Source: Elephas maximus indicus
Taxonomy: Eukaryota; Chordata; Mammalia; Proboscidea; Elephantidae
Reading direction: 5' to 3'
Length of the DNA stretch: 64,000 nt
Assembly: GCF_024166365.1 (NCBI RefSeq)
Contig: NC_064831.1
Coordinates: 48,671,768-48,735,767, forward strand
Positions 42,623-55,358 of this stretch are shown piece by piece (position 1 is the stretch's first letter; the number at the start of each line of letters is the position of its first letter). Made by a program: the position numbers and the translations under genes. The notes beneath the pieces are model-generated. The model had not been told where the DNA came from. It worked only from the letters and a program-made list of their open reading frames with translations, and did no database searches.

Positions 42623-43857
42623 TGTTACACCATGAGTGCACACCTTTTAAGATAGGACGACTCACTGAAAGAGGAACAATTCTAATTAACCTAATAGTTG
42701 TCATCATACATGTAATACTCATTTAGCTGAACCAAACCCATAGGAGTAGAATTCTGCCCAAACTGCTAATGATACCGATGAGAGGTGGACAGTAGGTCAT
42801 CTTAGTAATTAAATGACCAGTCGCATAAATACAACTTTCCTCTCTCACTAATGCTTGCAATGAAAGCTAACAGAAAACCTGGGATAGCTAAAGAGATATG
42901 AAACCTCACACCGTCCAATAAATGAAGTAGTGATGTTTGGTCAGCACTTTCCCACACGGAGCTCTTGACAGAAGTAGATGCTAGATACAGGAATCACTTG
43001 GAGGTGTGTGGCCAGTGACTGGGAGAGGAGGAAACCGCTCTGCACTTTACACAGGCTACCCCGCCATTTACACAGGCTTGGCTGTGCACAGCTTCTAATT
43101 CACATTCTCTTCGCTGGAGAGATGTCTACCTCTGACTAAAACAACTCCAGATTATCTTGCGTGATTCATTGTATTTCCCTGCGAAGGACATCTAAAACTA
43201 AATGGGCTGGCGGAGGGGGGGGGGGGACAGAAACACCAGCTGGCAGGTGTTTCAGAATGAAGCATCCCGATCCGAATGCTAACCTTACCTGCAAAAGAAC
43301 TTGTCCCACTTTTAGCTAAAGTGCATGTGCGTGTGTCTAGATGGATAAATATTAAAGTGAACAATACTTTGCATTACGTCTAAAATACTAAGGTTTACAA
43401 TAAAACCACGTTTGCATTGGATTGGCACGTTTTATCATTATTTAACATACCCCAGCCAACATACTACTTTTTAAAAAACTACCTGAGAACACTCCTTGCT
43501 AGCCATCCTGGAGAATATGTTTACGTGTACACCAGGATACGTGTGCCAGCATATTCATCTCAGCTTTGAAAGAGTCAAAGGCAGAAACGCCCAAACGCCC
43601 ACTGGTAGAACGCATACATGAACTGTGGTGTATTCTTACTAAAGGAATGTTACACCGCAATGAAAAATGAACCAAAGCTACAGGCAGAAGATAGGGCTGG
43701 GACCAGGGGCAGGCAGTGAGGGGCCTCCAGAGCAAAATTTCAGGAGGTATTTACCCACTGGTTCGTACACTTGCACAGAGACACACAAAATAAAGTACAA
43801 AACATGAAAACTAAACTACATTGCAAGGGATGGATAAATGGGTAGTAAAACTATAAA

Positions 43858-44069
43858 GAGGATCCCTGTTGGTACAATGGTTAAGCACTCAGCTGCTCAC
43901 CTAAAGGTCAGCAGTTCGAACCCACCAGCTGCTGCTCCTCAGGAGAAGATATGGTGCTCTGCTTCTGTAAAGATCACAGCCTTGGAAACCCCATGGGGCC
44001 ATTCTATTCTGTCCTATGGGGTCACTACGGGTCAGAACTGACTCAACAAAAATGGGTTTGGTTTTTAGA
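43858..44069 (+). mobile_element. AfroSINE, long form
   Basis: It contains the extra block ('caggagaagatatggtgctc' and following) seen at 13799. Confidence 0.87.
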
Positions 44070-44298
44070 AAACTATAAAGAAAAGCAATAAAATCATTAC
44101 CACAGAAGTGAGCCTCGTGGTAACTCCAGGAAAGAGGAAGGACAGACCAGGTTCCACATGCCAACAATATTCTACTTATTCTGGGTGGTGGTTATAGTGT
44201 TCACTTTTATAACCACTCTTTAAACGGTACGTCTATAATTCATACACTTTTGGATATGACTGTCACATTTCACAATATGCAAAAAATAAAAGAAAAAA

Positions 44299-44324
44299 AA
44301 CCCCAATGCTGTCGAGTCGATTCA
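44299..44324 (-). mobile_element. AfroSINE tail fragment
   Basis: 'ccccaatgctgtcgagtcga' after an A-run; nothing of the core is left. Confidence 0.55.
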
Positions 44325-45292
44325 GGGCGAAGTTAAAACATTTTTCTAAGACTGTGTAAATGCACTTCAACATAAGTATAATTTCCCAGGAGATATAATT
44401 AGAAGTTATTTCATCTTTAGTAAGAACATGTGAAGTGACAGAGCATGTCATGACATTTTGGGCAGAATTCAATGAGCCAGCAATATGAGAAACGATGAAC
44501 TGGAGCACTTCAAACTCCTCTTGGTGGGTCCAAATCTGGTTGCCAATGCTGTTTTCAGTGGATTATTTCCACTTGGGAAGACACGCTCATGGACGTCACA
44601 TTTTCTGAAGTATATTTCTGTAGAGAAGTCAAGTAGGGAGACTGAATAACTCAGCCACATCTGTTCATTGCATACACAAAATGCCTACTCGTACACTGAT
44701 TATACATACCTCTCTCCAAAGAATATGCATCGTGAGCCACTCTGGAAAGATCATGCTAGCGTCTTGCCTTTCAGGGCCTGTCTGCGCCCTTACTTGTAAG
44801 AGAACACAAGGACAGAGATGGAGCGCCGATTATACCGCAGCGGGCTCTTTGAGGTGGGTGACGTCAGAGAGAAGGAAACAAGCACTCCATTCTACATTAA
44901 AATAAGTGCGCTCTCTCACGTAGCAAAGCTAATCGTCCTCCATGCTTACCTTGGGTAACGCTGGCCAAGAAGACTGCAAGCTTCGACTGCAGTTACGTAC
45001 TCTGGGGTGGCAAAGCATAGAGCCCAGATTGAGGCAAGTCAGACAGATGAAAAACAAACCAAGCAAGGGGAAAACTAAAGGAAGTCCAGGCTCTCCATCC
45101 CAAAAGTCATTATCTACCTGCTAACTGTATATTCTGCTAAGCACTCCTACTCAAATCCCAGCGATTCGTACATCACTGGCAGTCCTCAACACACCTCCTT
45201 CCTTCCCATTTCTGCCTTTTCTTACACTTCTCTCTTCCTCTGTCCTCCAGATTTCCCTCCTCCCTGCAGAACTGAATCCTGTTTATCTATCC

Positions 45293-45478
45293 AAAACCTG
45301 AACCAAACCCATTGCCATTGAGTCAATTCCACCTCATAGAGACCATATAGTGACCTTATTGACCCTATAGGACAGAGTAGAACTGCCCCATCGGGTTTCT
45401 GAGGAGTGGCTGGTGGATTCAAACTGCTGACCTTTTGGTTAGCAGACTGAGTTATTATCCACTGAGTCACTAGGGCCC
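45293..45478 (-). mobile_element. AfroSINE with internal duplication
   Basis: A minus-strand copy with 'agtgaccttattgaccctat' showing a short tandem duplication of the 'gaccctata' segment. Confidence 0.87.
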
Positions 45479-45784
45479 CTCTCATGATACATCATGAAAT
45501 AAAAACAAATTAAAACAAGCTGCAATCAATATAGGTACTATGACTCTACCGCAAAAGCTTCTTTTTTCTTCATTATGAGTATTCATATAAGTCAGGAGGT
45601 ACTGATCTTTTTTGAATTTCTTTATGCACACGAGCTGAATATTTTTGTATAAATAGAATTATGTCTTATGCACTTGGAGGGGGTAATGCAATCTTTTCCC
45701 CACTCTTTTCTCGGGTCAACACCCACATACTCCCTATCCCCCGACCCATGTTAACAATTTGTTGTGAACTCTGGAATTTTTCTA

Positions 45785-46022
45785 TGGTTGTATGTTGTCC
45801 AGGGATCAGTCCCTGGAGAAGGACATCATGCTTGGCAGAGTACAGGGTCAGCAGAAAAGAGGAAGACCCTCAACAAGGTGGACTGACACAGTGGCTGCAA
45901 CAATGAGCTCAAGCATAACAATGACTGTGAGGATGGCGCAGGACCAGGCAGTGTTTCGTTCTGTTGTGCATAGGGTCGCTATGAGTCAGAACCGACTCGA
46001 CGGCACCTAACGACAACAACAA
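45785..46022 (+). mobile_element. RTE-type LINE, 3' end
   Basis: About 240 bp of RTE 3' sequence including 'tccctggagaaggacatcat', 'cacagtggctgcaacaatg' and the end 'ctatgagtcagaaccgactc' plus '(AAC)n'. The last part equals the AfroSINE tail. It meets a minus-strand AfroSINE at 46023. Confidence 0.8.
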
Positions 46023-46232
46023 CATGTTGTTGAAGCTGCTGTTAGGTGCAGTCAAGTCGATTTTGACTCAGTGACCCTGTGTGTCAGAGTAGAGCTGCCC
46101 CAGAGGATTTTCTAGGCTGTAATCTTTACAGAAGCAGATCACTAGGTCTTGGGTCCATAGAGATGGGTGGGTTGGAACAAAAAACCTTTTGGTTAGCAGC
46201 TGAGCGCTTAACCACTGGGCCACAAGGCTCCT
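46023..46232 (-). mobile_element. AfroSINE, long form, tail-to-tail with RTE
   Basis: A minus-strand copy starting 'atgttgttgaagctgctg' immediately after the (AAC)n tail of the RTE. It contains the long-form block. Confidence 0.87.
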
Positions 46233-46742
46233 CAGTGGTCATACAGGCAAACATATATATGTATTCTCATATAGGGTAAATTGTCATTGTTTTACAAAAA
46301 CATAATCATACATCCTTCACATCAAATTGATTTTCTTACTCAACAATACCTTCTGAAATCTTTCTAGGCCAACTGGTACTGCCTATTATTTTTAATGGCT
46401 GCATAATACCCCACGCTGTACAGGTATCCTAATTTATTCATTCTACTACTGATGTGGCTTCGCTTTGCTTTCAGTTTTTGCCCCTCTGAAAACTGCTGCT
46501 TATACCGATTTATGGGAAATATTTCTAGGAGCGGAATAGATTTTTTATTTTAATAGATGTTGCCATAGCGCTTCCTAAGACACTGCAGCAATTTGCAGCC
46601 CCTCTGGCAGTGATGAGTGCCTGTCTCCCTGCTCACCACCCACTCCCAGGCAGAAATGTTTGTTGCTGACTTTCGTCTTTGCCAGTGTGAGGTGTGTAAG
46701 TGATGACCGCATGGTAACCTTACAGTGCACTACCCACTATTG

Positions 46743-46885
46743 TGGAAAACCCTGATGGTGTAGTGGTTAAGTGCTACGGCTGTGAACCAAATCCACCAGG
46801 GACTCCTTGGAAACGCTATGGGGCAGTTCTACTCTGTCCTGTAGGGTCGCTATGAGTCAGAATTGACTTGACGTCAACGGATCTA
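46743..46885 (+). mobile_element. AfroSINE with B-box deletion
   Basis: 'ggctgtgaaccaaatccacc' shows loss of the 'aaggtcggcagttcg' stretch. It is inserted in an L1. Confidence 0.87.
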
Positions 46886-46979
46886 CCTACTATTGAGTTT
46901 GAGAATCTTTACTGTGAATTAGTCCTTCGTATTCCATTTCGTTAGAACATTTGTTTTTTTCTTGTCTATTTGTAAAAAC

Positions 46980-47133
46980 GGTAACCCTGGTGGCATTGTG
47001 GTAAAGTGCTAAGGCTGCTAACCAAAGGGTCAGCAGTTCGAATCCACCAGGCGCTCCTTGGGAACTCTATGGGGCAGTTCTACTCTGTCCTATAGAGTCG
47101 CTATGAGTCAGACTTGACTCGATGGCAGTGGGT
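46980..47133 (+). mobile_element. AfroSINE with perfect 13-bp target duplication
   Basis: 'tatttgtaaaaac' at 46967-46979 is repeated at 47134-47146, which fixes both ends exactly. It is inserted in an L1. Confidence 0.94.
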
Positions 47134-49400
47134 TATTTGTAAAAACTACTTTTATGGAATATACTAGTCCTTTCTTTCAGCTAGTTTGCAAATACTTTTC
47201 CAAATCTATTCCTTCATTGATTTTAATTATATATTATTTAATATAGAGTAGTTTCACCTTATTATTTTAGGTCAAATAAGTAACATTTTTTAAGATAACT
47301 TAGATTTCTTATCTTGGCTAAACTCTCTCATCCTTGAATTGGAAATTATACAAACGGAAGATTTTTCCGCTCGCTTTTGTCCCTTAAAGGTTTTAATCCA
47401 TCTGAAATTTATTTTTGTATATAGTATAAGATAAAGGGTGAACTTTATTTTCATCTATATGGATAAACAGTTGAGCCAATGCTATTTGTTAAGTAAATAT
47501 TTTCATTCTGAGCCGAGATCCCACTTTTATCATAAATTTAAAATTATCATACATGCTAGGAACTATACCTTAATTCTTTATTTTGCTCCATTAATCTCAT
47601 CATTTATTTTTATACTGATCGTATTTAATTGACTCCAAAGTCTTTCAGCGCTCCTTACTTGTTTACAGGGGCTTTATAATGTATTCTCACACCGCAAGTC
47701 TCCTCAGTACTCTTCCTTTTCACACCCCTCCCCCCGGTTTTTTTTTTTTTTTTTTTAATACTCTCAGTCATCTAGTCTTTCACATGGACTTTAAGGCAAT
47801 TTTATCCAATTGTCCTAAAATCCCCATTGGGACTCTAATTGAGAATCACGTGAAACAGAGAAATTTGTGTAAGGACAGTTGACCTTTCTATTATATGAGG
47901 TCTTCTGGTCCAGGAGCATTGTATGGACTCCATTTGTTCAGATCTTGTTTCATGTCCTTCAATAAAATTTTATATATTTTTTTAAATTTTCATTTATTCC
48001 TAGGTATTTCTAAGCTTTTGTCTCTATTTCAAATGGAATCTTTTATTCTATTTCACCTTATTGGGGATTATTACAAGTATATATGACAGATTTGGAGTTT
48101 TGTTTATTTGTCCAGTTTTTCAAATTCTCTTTTTTTTTTTAACTGAAATCTTATAATGTTCAATCACTTCATCACTGAAAGACAATATGCACTGATTATT
48201 TCATTTGTTCACTTATGGGTTTGTCAGAAACTCCAAGGCAAAGTCCACTAATGATTTCAATAGTGGGTACCACTGTCTCATTCCTGATTTTTATTAAAAG
48301 TTTTAGTGCTATGTCATCTAGAATACATTTTCTCTTAGTTTTGAGAAGTGAGCTTTATTGGGTTTGATTGGCTTTCTTCTATTACTATTTTAGTTGGTAT
48401 TTTTATAGAAATGGCTGCTGAATTCTAGGAAATGCTTCGGTAATGTATGGTTCTTTTAGTTTATTCATAAAATAAATTATGCTGAAATATTTCCTGATAC
48501 TCACTCACATTTGCATTCTTGGAATAAACCATCCTTGGCTACAGCAGACTTTTTTTTAATAACGCTGCTGGACTTCACTTACTAAAATTGTTTAGAATGT
48601 TGCCTTTATTTTCATAAGTGAAGTTGGTTCACACTTCTTTTTCCTGCTGTCATTATCATGTTTTAATATTTTAATATTCTACGGTTTTTATCTATGTGCT
48701 TGAATAGTTTCAATAATCTTTTGGTTATTGGTCATCTTTTTATTTTTTATGATCATCTTTTTATTTTTTAATTTGAGAAAAACTCAGCTGTGAAACCATC
48801 TGGTCTTCGTGCTTTTACATGTAATATTCTTGTGATTTCAGCTTGTATTTATTTATTTTGCATATATTTTAATTTCATTAAAAATTATTTCATTAAATTT
48901 AATTTTAATTTCATTAAAACTATTTTTGTGAAATCTTTTCAAGCAACAAAGGTACAAAGTTATACGTGGTCATGATAATGAATAAATGAAAGCACTATGT
49001 ATCTTATACCTAAGATGAGTATGTTGATTGCATTACTCAGTTCTTCTACATTTACTTTTTTTTATATTAGATATGATTTTGAAAAAAGTGTTTTGAAATC
49101 TATGAACTATACTTTTATCAAGCTGTCTTTGCATCTACATTGTTTGATAAGTAGGTTTACTGATGTTAATTCTGCTTTATAAAATGTGCTTTATATTGTT
49201 ATATAATATAGTGCCTTTAACCTTAAATTCCTCCTTGTCTGATAATCAATTTTGCTATTTCTACTTTCTTTTTCATTATATTTGCTTGGCATCTTTGCCC
49301 ATTCCTCTATTTTCAACTTTGTAATTTTTAAGACTTTGTTTTAAATATTTGTCTTCTAAATAGAGTATTGCTATTTGATTTATTTTTATTTAATCTTAGA

Positions 49401-50445
49401 GTCCTCCACACATCTGTCAGTTTGTCATGCTGCAGGACAAACTGAGGAAACTGTACATAAGGAACCTGTACATAGAACAAGAGGCAGTCATTTGAACAGA
49501 ACAAGGGGATACTGCATGGTTTAAAGTCAGGAAAGGTGTGCGACAGCATTGTATCCTTTCGCCGTACCTATTCAGTCTTATGCTGGTCAAATAACCCAAG
49601 AAGCTAGACTCTATGAAGAAGAAGAGGGCATCAAGATAGGAGGAAGGCTCATTAACAACCTGTGTTATGCTGATGACACAACCTTGCTTGCTAAAGGTGA
49701 AGACCTGAAGCACTTATCTGATGAAGATCAAAGACCACAGCCTTCAGTATGGATTACACCTCAACATAAAGAAGACAAAAATCCTCACAACTGTATCAAT
49801 AAGCAACATCATGATAAATGGAAAAAAGATTGAAGTTGTCAAGAATTTCATTTTACTTGGATCCACAATCAGCACCTACAGAAGCAGCAGTCAAGAAATC
49901 AAAAGACTCATTGCATTAGGCAAATCTGCTGCAAAAGACCTCTTTAAAGTATTGAAAAGCAAAGATGTCACCTTGAAGACTAAGGTGCACCTGACCCAAG
50001 CTATTGTGTTTTCAATCACCTCATATGCATGGGAAAGCCGGATGATGAATAAGGAATACTGAAGAAAAACCGACACCTTTGAATTGTGGTGTTGGTGAAG
50101 AATACGGAATATACCATGAACTGCTAAAAGAACGAACAAATCTTTCTTGGAGGAAGTACAACCAGAATGCTCCTTAGAAGCAAGGATGGTGAGATTACTT
50201 CTCACATATTTTGGACGTGTTATCAGCAGGGTCCAGTCCCTGGAGAAGGACATCACGCTTGGTAAAGTAGAGGGTCAATGAAAAAGAGGAAGATGCTGAA
50301 CAAGATGGATTGACACAGTGGCTACAACAATGGGCTCAAGCATAACAACGATTGTGAGAATGGTGTGGGACCAGGTGGTGTTTCATTCGATTGTACATAG
50401 GGTTGCTATGAGTCAGAAACAACTTGACGGCACCTTAACAACATA
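49401..50445 (+). mobile_element. RTE-type LINE, decayed, with RT fragment
   Basis: The translated segments contain the reverse-transcriptase catalytic context NNLCYADDTTLLA (about 49657-49695) and the typical downstream K(x)LGSTIS motif, in two frames separated by a frameshift around 49720-49830. Its start carries the short head 'catctgtcagtttgtcatgc' (49411-49430) joined straight to the RT region, so the 5' coding part is deleted. The 3' end is 'ctatgagtcagaaacaactt' plus 'gacggcacc'. It is inserted in an antisense L1; 'tagagtc' flanks both sides. Confidence 0.85.
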
Positions 50446-52805
50446 GAGTCTCTAACTTTCCATGGGAAAATCCAGTCCATTTACATTTAGTGTAATTATG
50501 AGAATCCTCTATCTTATTACATTATTTTATGTAGTTCCCTTTTACTTTTATTTTTGCAATTTGATCATTAGATTTTACCCCTTTCCATCTTATTAATATG
50601 AGTTCTCTTATAAATTTCGATTCCATTTTCAGCTACTTTCCCTTTTCTGTTGCTCATAATGATTTTTTTTTACCTTTATTTGAAAACCAGACACGTAATT
50701 CTCCTACCAAAATAGTCCTCCACTGCTTCCACCCCTCACTTTAAATTTTAGACTACTTTCACTTCCTTTACCAGTCCTACAGCCCCTCCCTAGATGAGAC
50801 CTTTGGAACACTTACTTCCCTCCAAACTCAGTGCCCAGATTTGCTGATATTCACTTATTATTTTTAGTTCCAGACTGTTTTTAGATGAGTTGTTGAGAAT
50901 GGTGATGTGATCCACTCAGGAAAATTAACTTTTACAGAGTAGAGAACCCAGCAACACTCACAGTCAGAGAGATGAGATTGTCTGGTCTTTGAGTATACAG
51001 GTGCTGGTGATACACTCTGTTTGGGTGACGATCCCCTTCATATTCTCTTAAAATATTATATTCTCTTGGCCCTTCCCAACCCTTCTGGAGACTGGCTCTG
51101 AGTTTATTTGCTCACCAGGCAAAAGCAACTGGTAACAATGCAACATATTCTTGGTGCTTCTGCAAGACTGAATGAATCGAGGTTACAGGAGGGCCAAGAT
51201 CCAGTATGTCTAGGTCAATTTCCGTATTTTTCTCTCAGTGGTCTGCAGTTCTCCATATTGTAGTGTCCAGTCTTATAGCTAAGCAGTCCAATGCCAGGAT
51301 AGTTCTTTTTCCTTTAGTAGTAACTTGTTCTTCTGTGCGAAGACGAGTGAGACTTTCCCACTTCTTGTATCCTAAGACTGTCTTTTTCTCATCAACCCTT
51401 CCTGGACCTCTGTGAGATCCAGGTCTCCTACCAGCTCAGAAATGTTTCTTGTATTATTTGTTGCCTCTTCTGTCACATCCCCCACCCGCATTCCACCCCT
51501 TTATGGGTTCCTATCTCCTGGTTTCTCTTTGTTAATTTTTGCTCTGTGCTTTGAGGTGTACCTTTCCCTTCTCTTCCAGGACACTAATTCAGGCACCAAC
51601 ATTGACCATATTCTCCTTTATCTCTTCAAGCTTTTAGTTCAAAATTACCTTTTTTTCCGTCCTCGAAAATCACTTTTTTTTTGGTGCCGCATTTAAATCT
51701 CCTAAAGTTTTTTGTTTTTTAAGTTATTTGACTCTGCCGGCAGCTATTTCTATACTGGGGGTTCTGCTTGTACTTCTAGGCTGGGCCCCACTGAAAATCT
51801 TCTTTTACTTTGTTTGCTCACTGAGGCTCTGTTCCAGGTACTGGGTTATGTTAAGTGGCAGCATTCCCAAACTCGTAAGAGGAACAATGGTCTCAGTCTC
51901 CCTAGGCCCAAGCTTAGCAGCAGATGGGTTGCCAGTCCTTTGTGAGGAACAAGGAGGAAGCCTTTCTGCATCCTTCCTAGTCTCCTCACCTCTTCCAGAC
52001 ACAGGAGTGGAGGCAACTCGACCCACTTGTTCAGCTCAAGGACCAGGGAAACCAGGAGCATTCACAAGGACCTTCTCCCTGGTCCCCTCCTTAGGGTTGT
52101 TACTGTTCTCAGGCAAAGAGACAGCCCTGCTCCAGCTCTGTCAGGATTCTGCCAGAACCTGAAGCCTCACACACAGCCTGCCTACTTCCTGGAGCCCCCA
52201 GCAGCTGCTTTATCAGTGGAGGCAGATGGGTTAATTCCAAGTAGAAGGGAGGCAGTATGTGTTAAGCTGCTGTCCTTTCCAGAATCCTTTGTTCCTCACT
52301 CTCACAATTTGGCTTCGTGTTTATTTTTGCATTCCAAAGTGCTTAATAAATACAATGGACTAAAGGCTGTAAACCCTACCTGAAATCTTCTCTGGTGCAT
52401 GTTTGATCAATTATGATACATTTGGAAACTAACTCAAACTGGTTTAGGAAAGAAATTTTTTTTTTTTAGTCTTAAAAAGTTGTAAGTCCCAAGGTAGGGT
52501 GGGCTTCAGGAATGGTTTGTTCAGCTTAATAATGTCATTAAGGTACAGTTTTTTTCCTTTTCTCTGCTCTGCCATCCTTGATTTTGGCTTCATCCTCAGG
52601 CTGATAATAAGCTGACTGCTGCAATTCCAGGCATCACACTTAGATATGACAACCTCCAGAGTAAGAGAAGTAGAAATCATGCAGTAGACATCCCCTTGTA
52701 TCTTACTGGCCAGAATTAGGTTACATGTCCATTCCTAAACTTGGCAAGGGCAATGAGATTGCCTGTCTACCCATCACCCCTAACCACGCAGCTGCTCGAG
52801 GAGAA

Positions 52806-52846
52806 ACCAAAAAACCAAACCCATTGCCGTGGAGTCAATTCCTTTA
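52806..52846 (-). mobile_element. AfroSINE tail fragment
   Basis: 'ccaaacccattgccgtgg' and 'agtcaattcc' only. Confidence 0.65.
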
Positions 52847-52924
52847 GGGCAGAGATACTTAAAATCCGGGAATGCCTGCTGCAAGCTCCATGATCCCAGT
52901 GCAATAAGCCGCTCTTCACATGAA

Positions 52925-53110
52925 AACAAGAATGGTTGGCATTTGAGAGCTCACTGTATGCAAGGCGCCTTAACACTCAGTCTCATGTAATCCTTGTCAC
53001 AATCCCCGGAGGTGGCTAATAGTAATCCTGGTCTCACAGACGAGATGCCTAGAGTATAACCAACTCACACAACATCACACAGGGAATGACTCATCGTCTG
53101 CCTCATTACA
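52925..53110 (-). mobile_element. MIR fragment
   Basis: 'tctcatgtaatccttgtcac' and 'acaacatcacacagggaatg'. Confidence 0.6.
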
Positions 53111-53224
53111 GGGTCTATATCGTCTGTGCTTGCAGCCCAGCGTTACAGTCAGCAATAGAAAACATCGTGTACAGATTAATTCCCCTGGACCCCATGTGAG
53201 ACCTACAATTAGGCACTCCACTTA

Positions 53225-53422
53225 AGGAAAAAAAAAAAGTTGCTACTGAGTTGACTGCAATTCATGGTGACCCATATGTCAGAATAGACTCCGCCAGTTT
53301 TCAATATATGGTTTTTCAGAAGTAGATCACCAGGCCTTTCTTCCAAGATGCCTCTGGGTGACTCAAACCTCCAACCTCTGGTTAGCAGCCGAGCTTGCTC
53401 GCCATTTGCACCACCCAGGAAT
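53225..53422 (-). mobile_element. AfroSINE type B
   Basis: Starts with A12 and ends 'ccacccaggaattc'. The diagnostic 'atgcctctgggtgactc' is present. Confidence 0.85.
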
Positions 53423-54721
53423 TCACTCTACGTTAAGATGTTAACATTGTAAATGTTGGTTGTTAAAGTTGGGTGATGGGTACATTGGGTCTCGTTACAC
53501 TATTTTCTACTTTTAGGTATATTTGAATATTTCCGTAATAAAAAATAAAAATAAATGTACTGTAAGTAGATTCCACAGTATACCACATAGTTAATCACAG
53601 TCTCTTGATGTTACAGAGACTAATGACTGGCCAGTTAACAGTGCAATCCCCTGTGGCAGAAGGTAACCGTGCCCTTGGTGATGCCACTGAGGCTCTGCAC
53701 AGTCCCTGGGCTGTGTCTTGGAGTTTCACCTTTATCACCTAACAACCTTGAAACAGTCGTCAAGATCTTAATACGGAACAGTTAGCCCTGAACATTAAAC
53801 ACTCCTCATTTTGTATATTCTCTTAGAAACTAACAGGTATCTGAGAAGTCAAGCAGGTATTTTATATTCCTGTCTATACATGAAATTCCTTGCACAGGGA
53901 ACTCTGCATTGTGTGTGTTTAGTTGTTTTTCATTATAAAAGCAATAGAACGTTCGGGGGGTGGGAGGAAAAGTAGGAGGTACCAGAATTTCTCCTCCCCA
54001 ACTCTTCTTCGCTCCTCACACCACCCCCCCCAAGACAATCACTGTTAACTAAGCGCTGTATTTATATAGGATGTACTTAAAATACATCCACTTTTATTTT
54101 TTATTACAGAAATATTCAAATATACCTAAAGGTATAGTATAATGAAACCCAATGGACCCATCGCCCACCTTCAACAATCAACATTTTGTCAATATCATAA
54201 GGTATTTAGTGATTTTTTAAAAAATATTATAAAAAGAATACTTGTTCATTAAAAAAAACTCAAATATGGAAAGGTAGAAAGTAAAAAATAAAAATCCTCT
54301 TCCTCTATCAAATCCCTCACAGTGCTCAGAGATAACATTTTTAATGTATCAATCTAGGCATTTTCTATGAATCAAGTATATTTTTACAAGCAAAAAACCT
54401 CCACACACAAGACACTGAAGCATACACACTGCATTAATACTTACTTTTTCCACTGACTGTCTTGGGCTTCTTCAGAAGGCAGCACCTAGAGGTGGCTGCA
54501 TTCTTCAATAGCTTCAGGTACTGGAAGCACCCTTAGCCTAAGAGTGGGAGATGGAGGTTGTTTCTTAAACCAGGGGTTTACACAGTGGGTTGTATACACA
54601 CCAGGGTGTGTGTGAGATGATCCATTGACATGTGGGAAGAAGTATAACTTCCATGAATTTTTCTCTCATCCTCTAAAATTTCGGCATATTTTAGAGCGTA
54701 CATAGTAATAGTGTAATAATA

Positions 54722-54925
54722 ACAGCAACAAAGAACCCATTGCCAACAAGTCAATTCTGACTCATAGCAACCCTCAGAACACAGTAGGAGTGCCCCCATA
54801 GGGTTTCTGAGGCTGCAATCTTTACGGAAGCAGACTGCCATATCTTTCTTCTGCAGAGTGGCTGGTGGGTTCCAACCGCCTTTTGGTTAGCAGCTGAGCA
54901 CTTAACCACTTTGCCACCAGGGCTC
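54722..54925 (-). mobile_element. AfroSINE, long form
   Basis: A minus-strand copy with 'ggctgcaatctttacggaag', the long-form block, and head 'ccaccagggctc'. Confidence 0.87.
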
Positions 54926-55283
54926 AGTGCAATAATAGTCATATAATTTTATAAACAAATATTCCCATATTAGGAATGCACAGTCAAGGTTTTTAAGTAT
55001 GAGGTGCAAGATCAAAAAAGTTGGAGACCAGTGTCCCAGGCAGCTGTTTTACCAAGTGCCGCAGAAAGCAGTGAAACTTAGAGTGAAGGGGTGGGCTGAG
55101 GCCTGTCCTCAAAAATCCCTGTAGACCATCCACTGCCGGCGTCGTGTTGTTACAGACCCAAGACTCAGAGCCCAATGAGACCTCCTGGGGAGGAGACCTT
55201 GTCCCTGGCCTATGACCCTACAAAGGTACTACCATCTGAGCATTTTACCTAAAGTGTGGGGAAAAAAAAAAAAGTGTGCCTGC

Positions 55284-55358
55284 CAAAAAAACCAGTGCCA
55301 TCAAGTCGATTCTGACTCATAGTGACCCTATAGGACAGAGTAGAACTGCCCCACAGAG
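55284..55358 (-). mobile_element. AfroSINE 3' half
   Basis: It stops at 'aactgccccacagagtta'; the tRNA-like half is absent. Confidence 0.8.

Larger units (their letters stand above)
46290..51060 (-). mobile_element. Old L1 LINE, 3' part, with nested insertions
   Basis: The plus strand reads as antisense L1 throughout. Landmarks are 'aatggctgcataatacccc' (near 46400), 'atatggataaacagttgagc' (near 47460), 'ggaataaaccatccttggct' (48520) and 'ccatttacatttagtgtaat' (50478). The order is colinear with ORF2 to 3' end on the minus strand. The copy is interrupted by AfroSINEs at 46743 and 46980 and by an RTE at about 49401-50445. All frames are decayed. The left and right ends are approximate. Confidence 0.75.

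Noticed and set aside
43215-43226. G12 run, and similar C-runs at 25509-25519 and near 29080
   Set aside because: Simple homopolymers, possibly length-variable or error-prone, with no surrounding structure.
49549-50062. Two overlapping frames with reverse-transcriptase similarity
   Set aside because: Not a host gene: they are decayed parts of the RTE at 49401-50445, with a frameshift between them.
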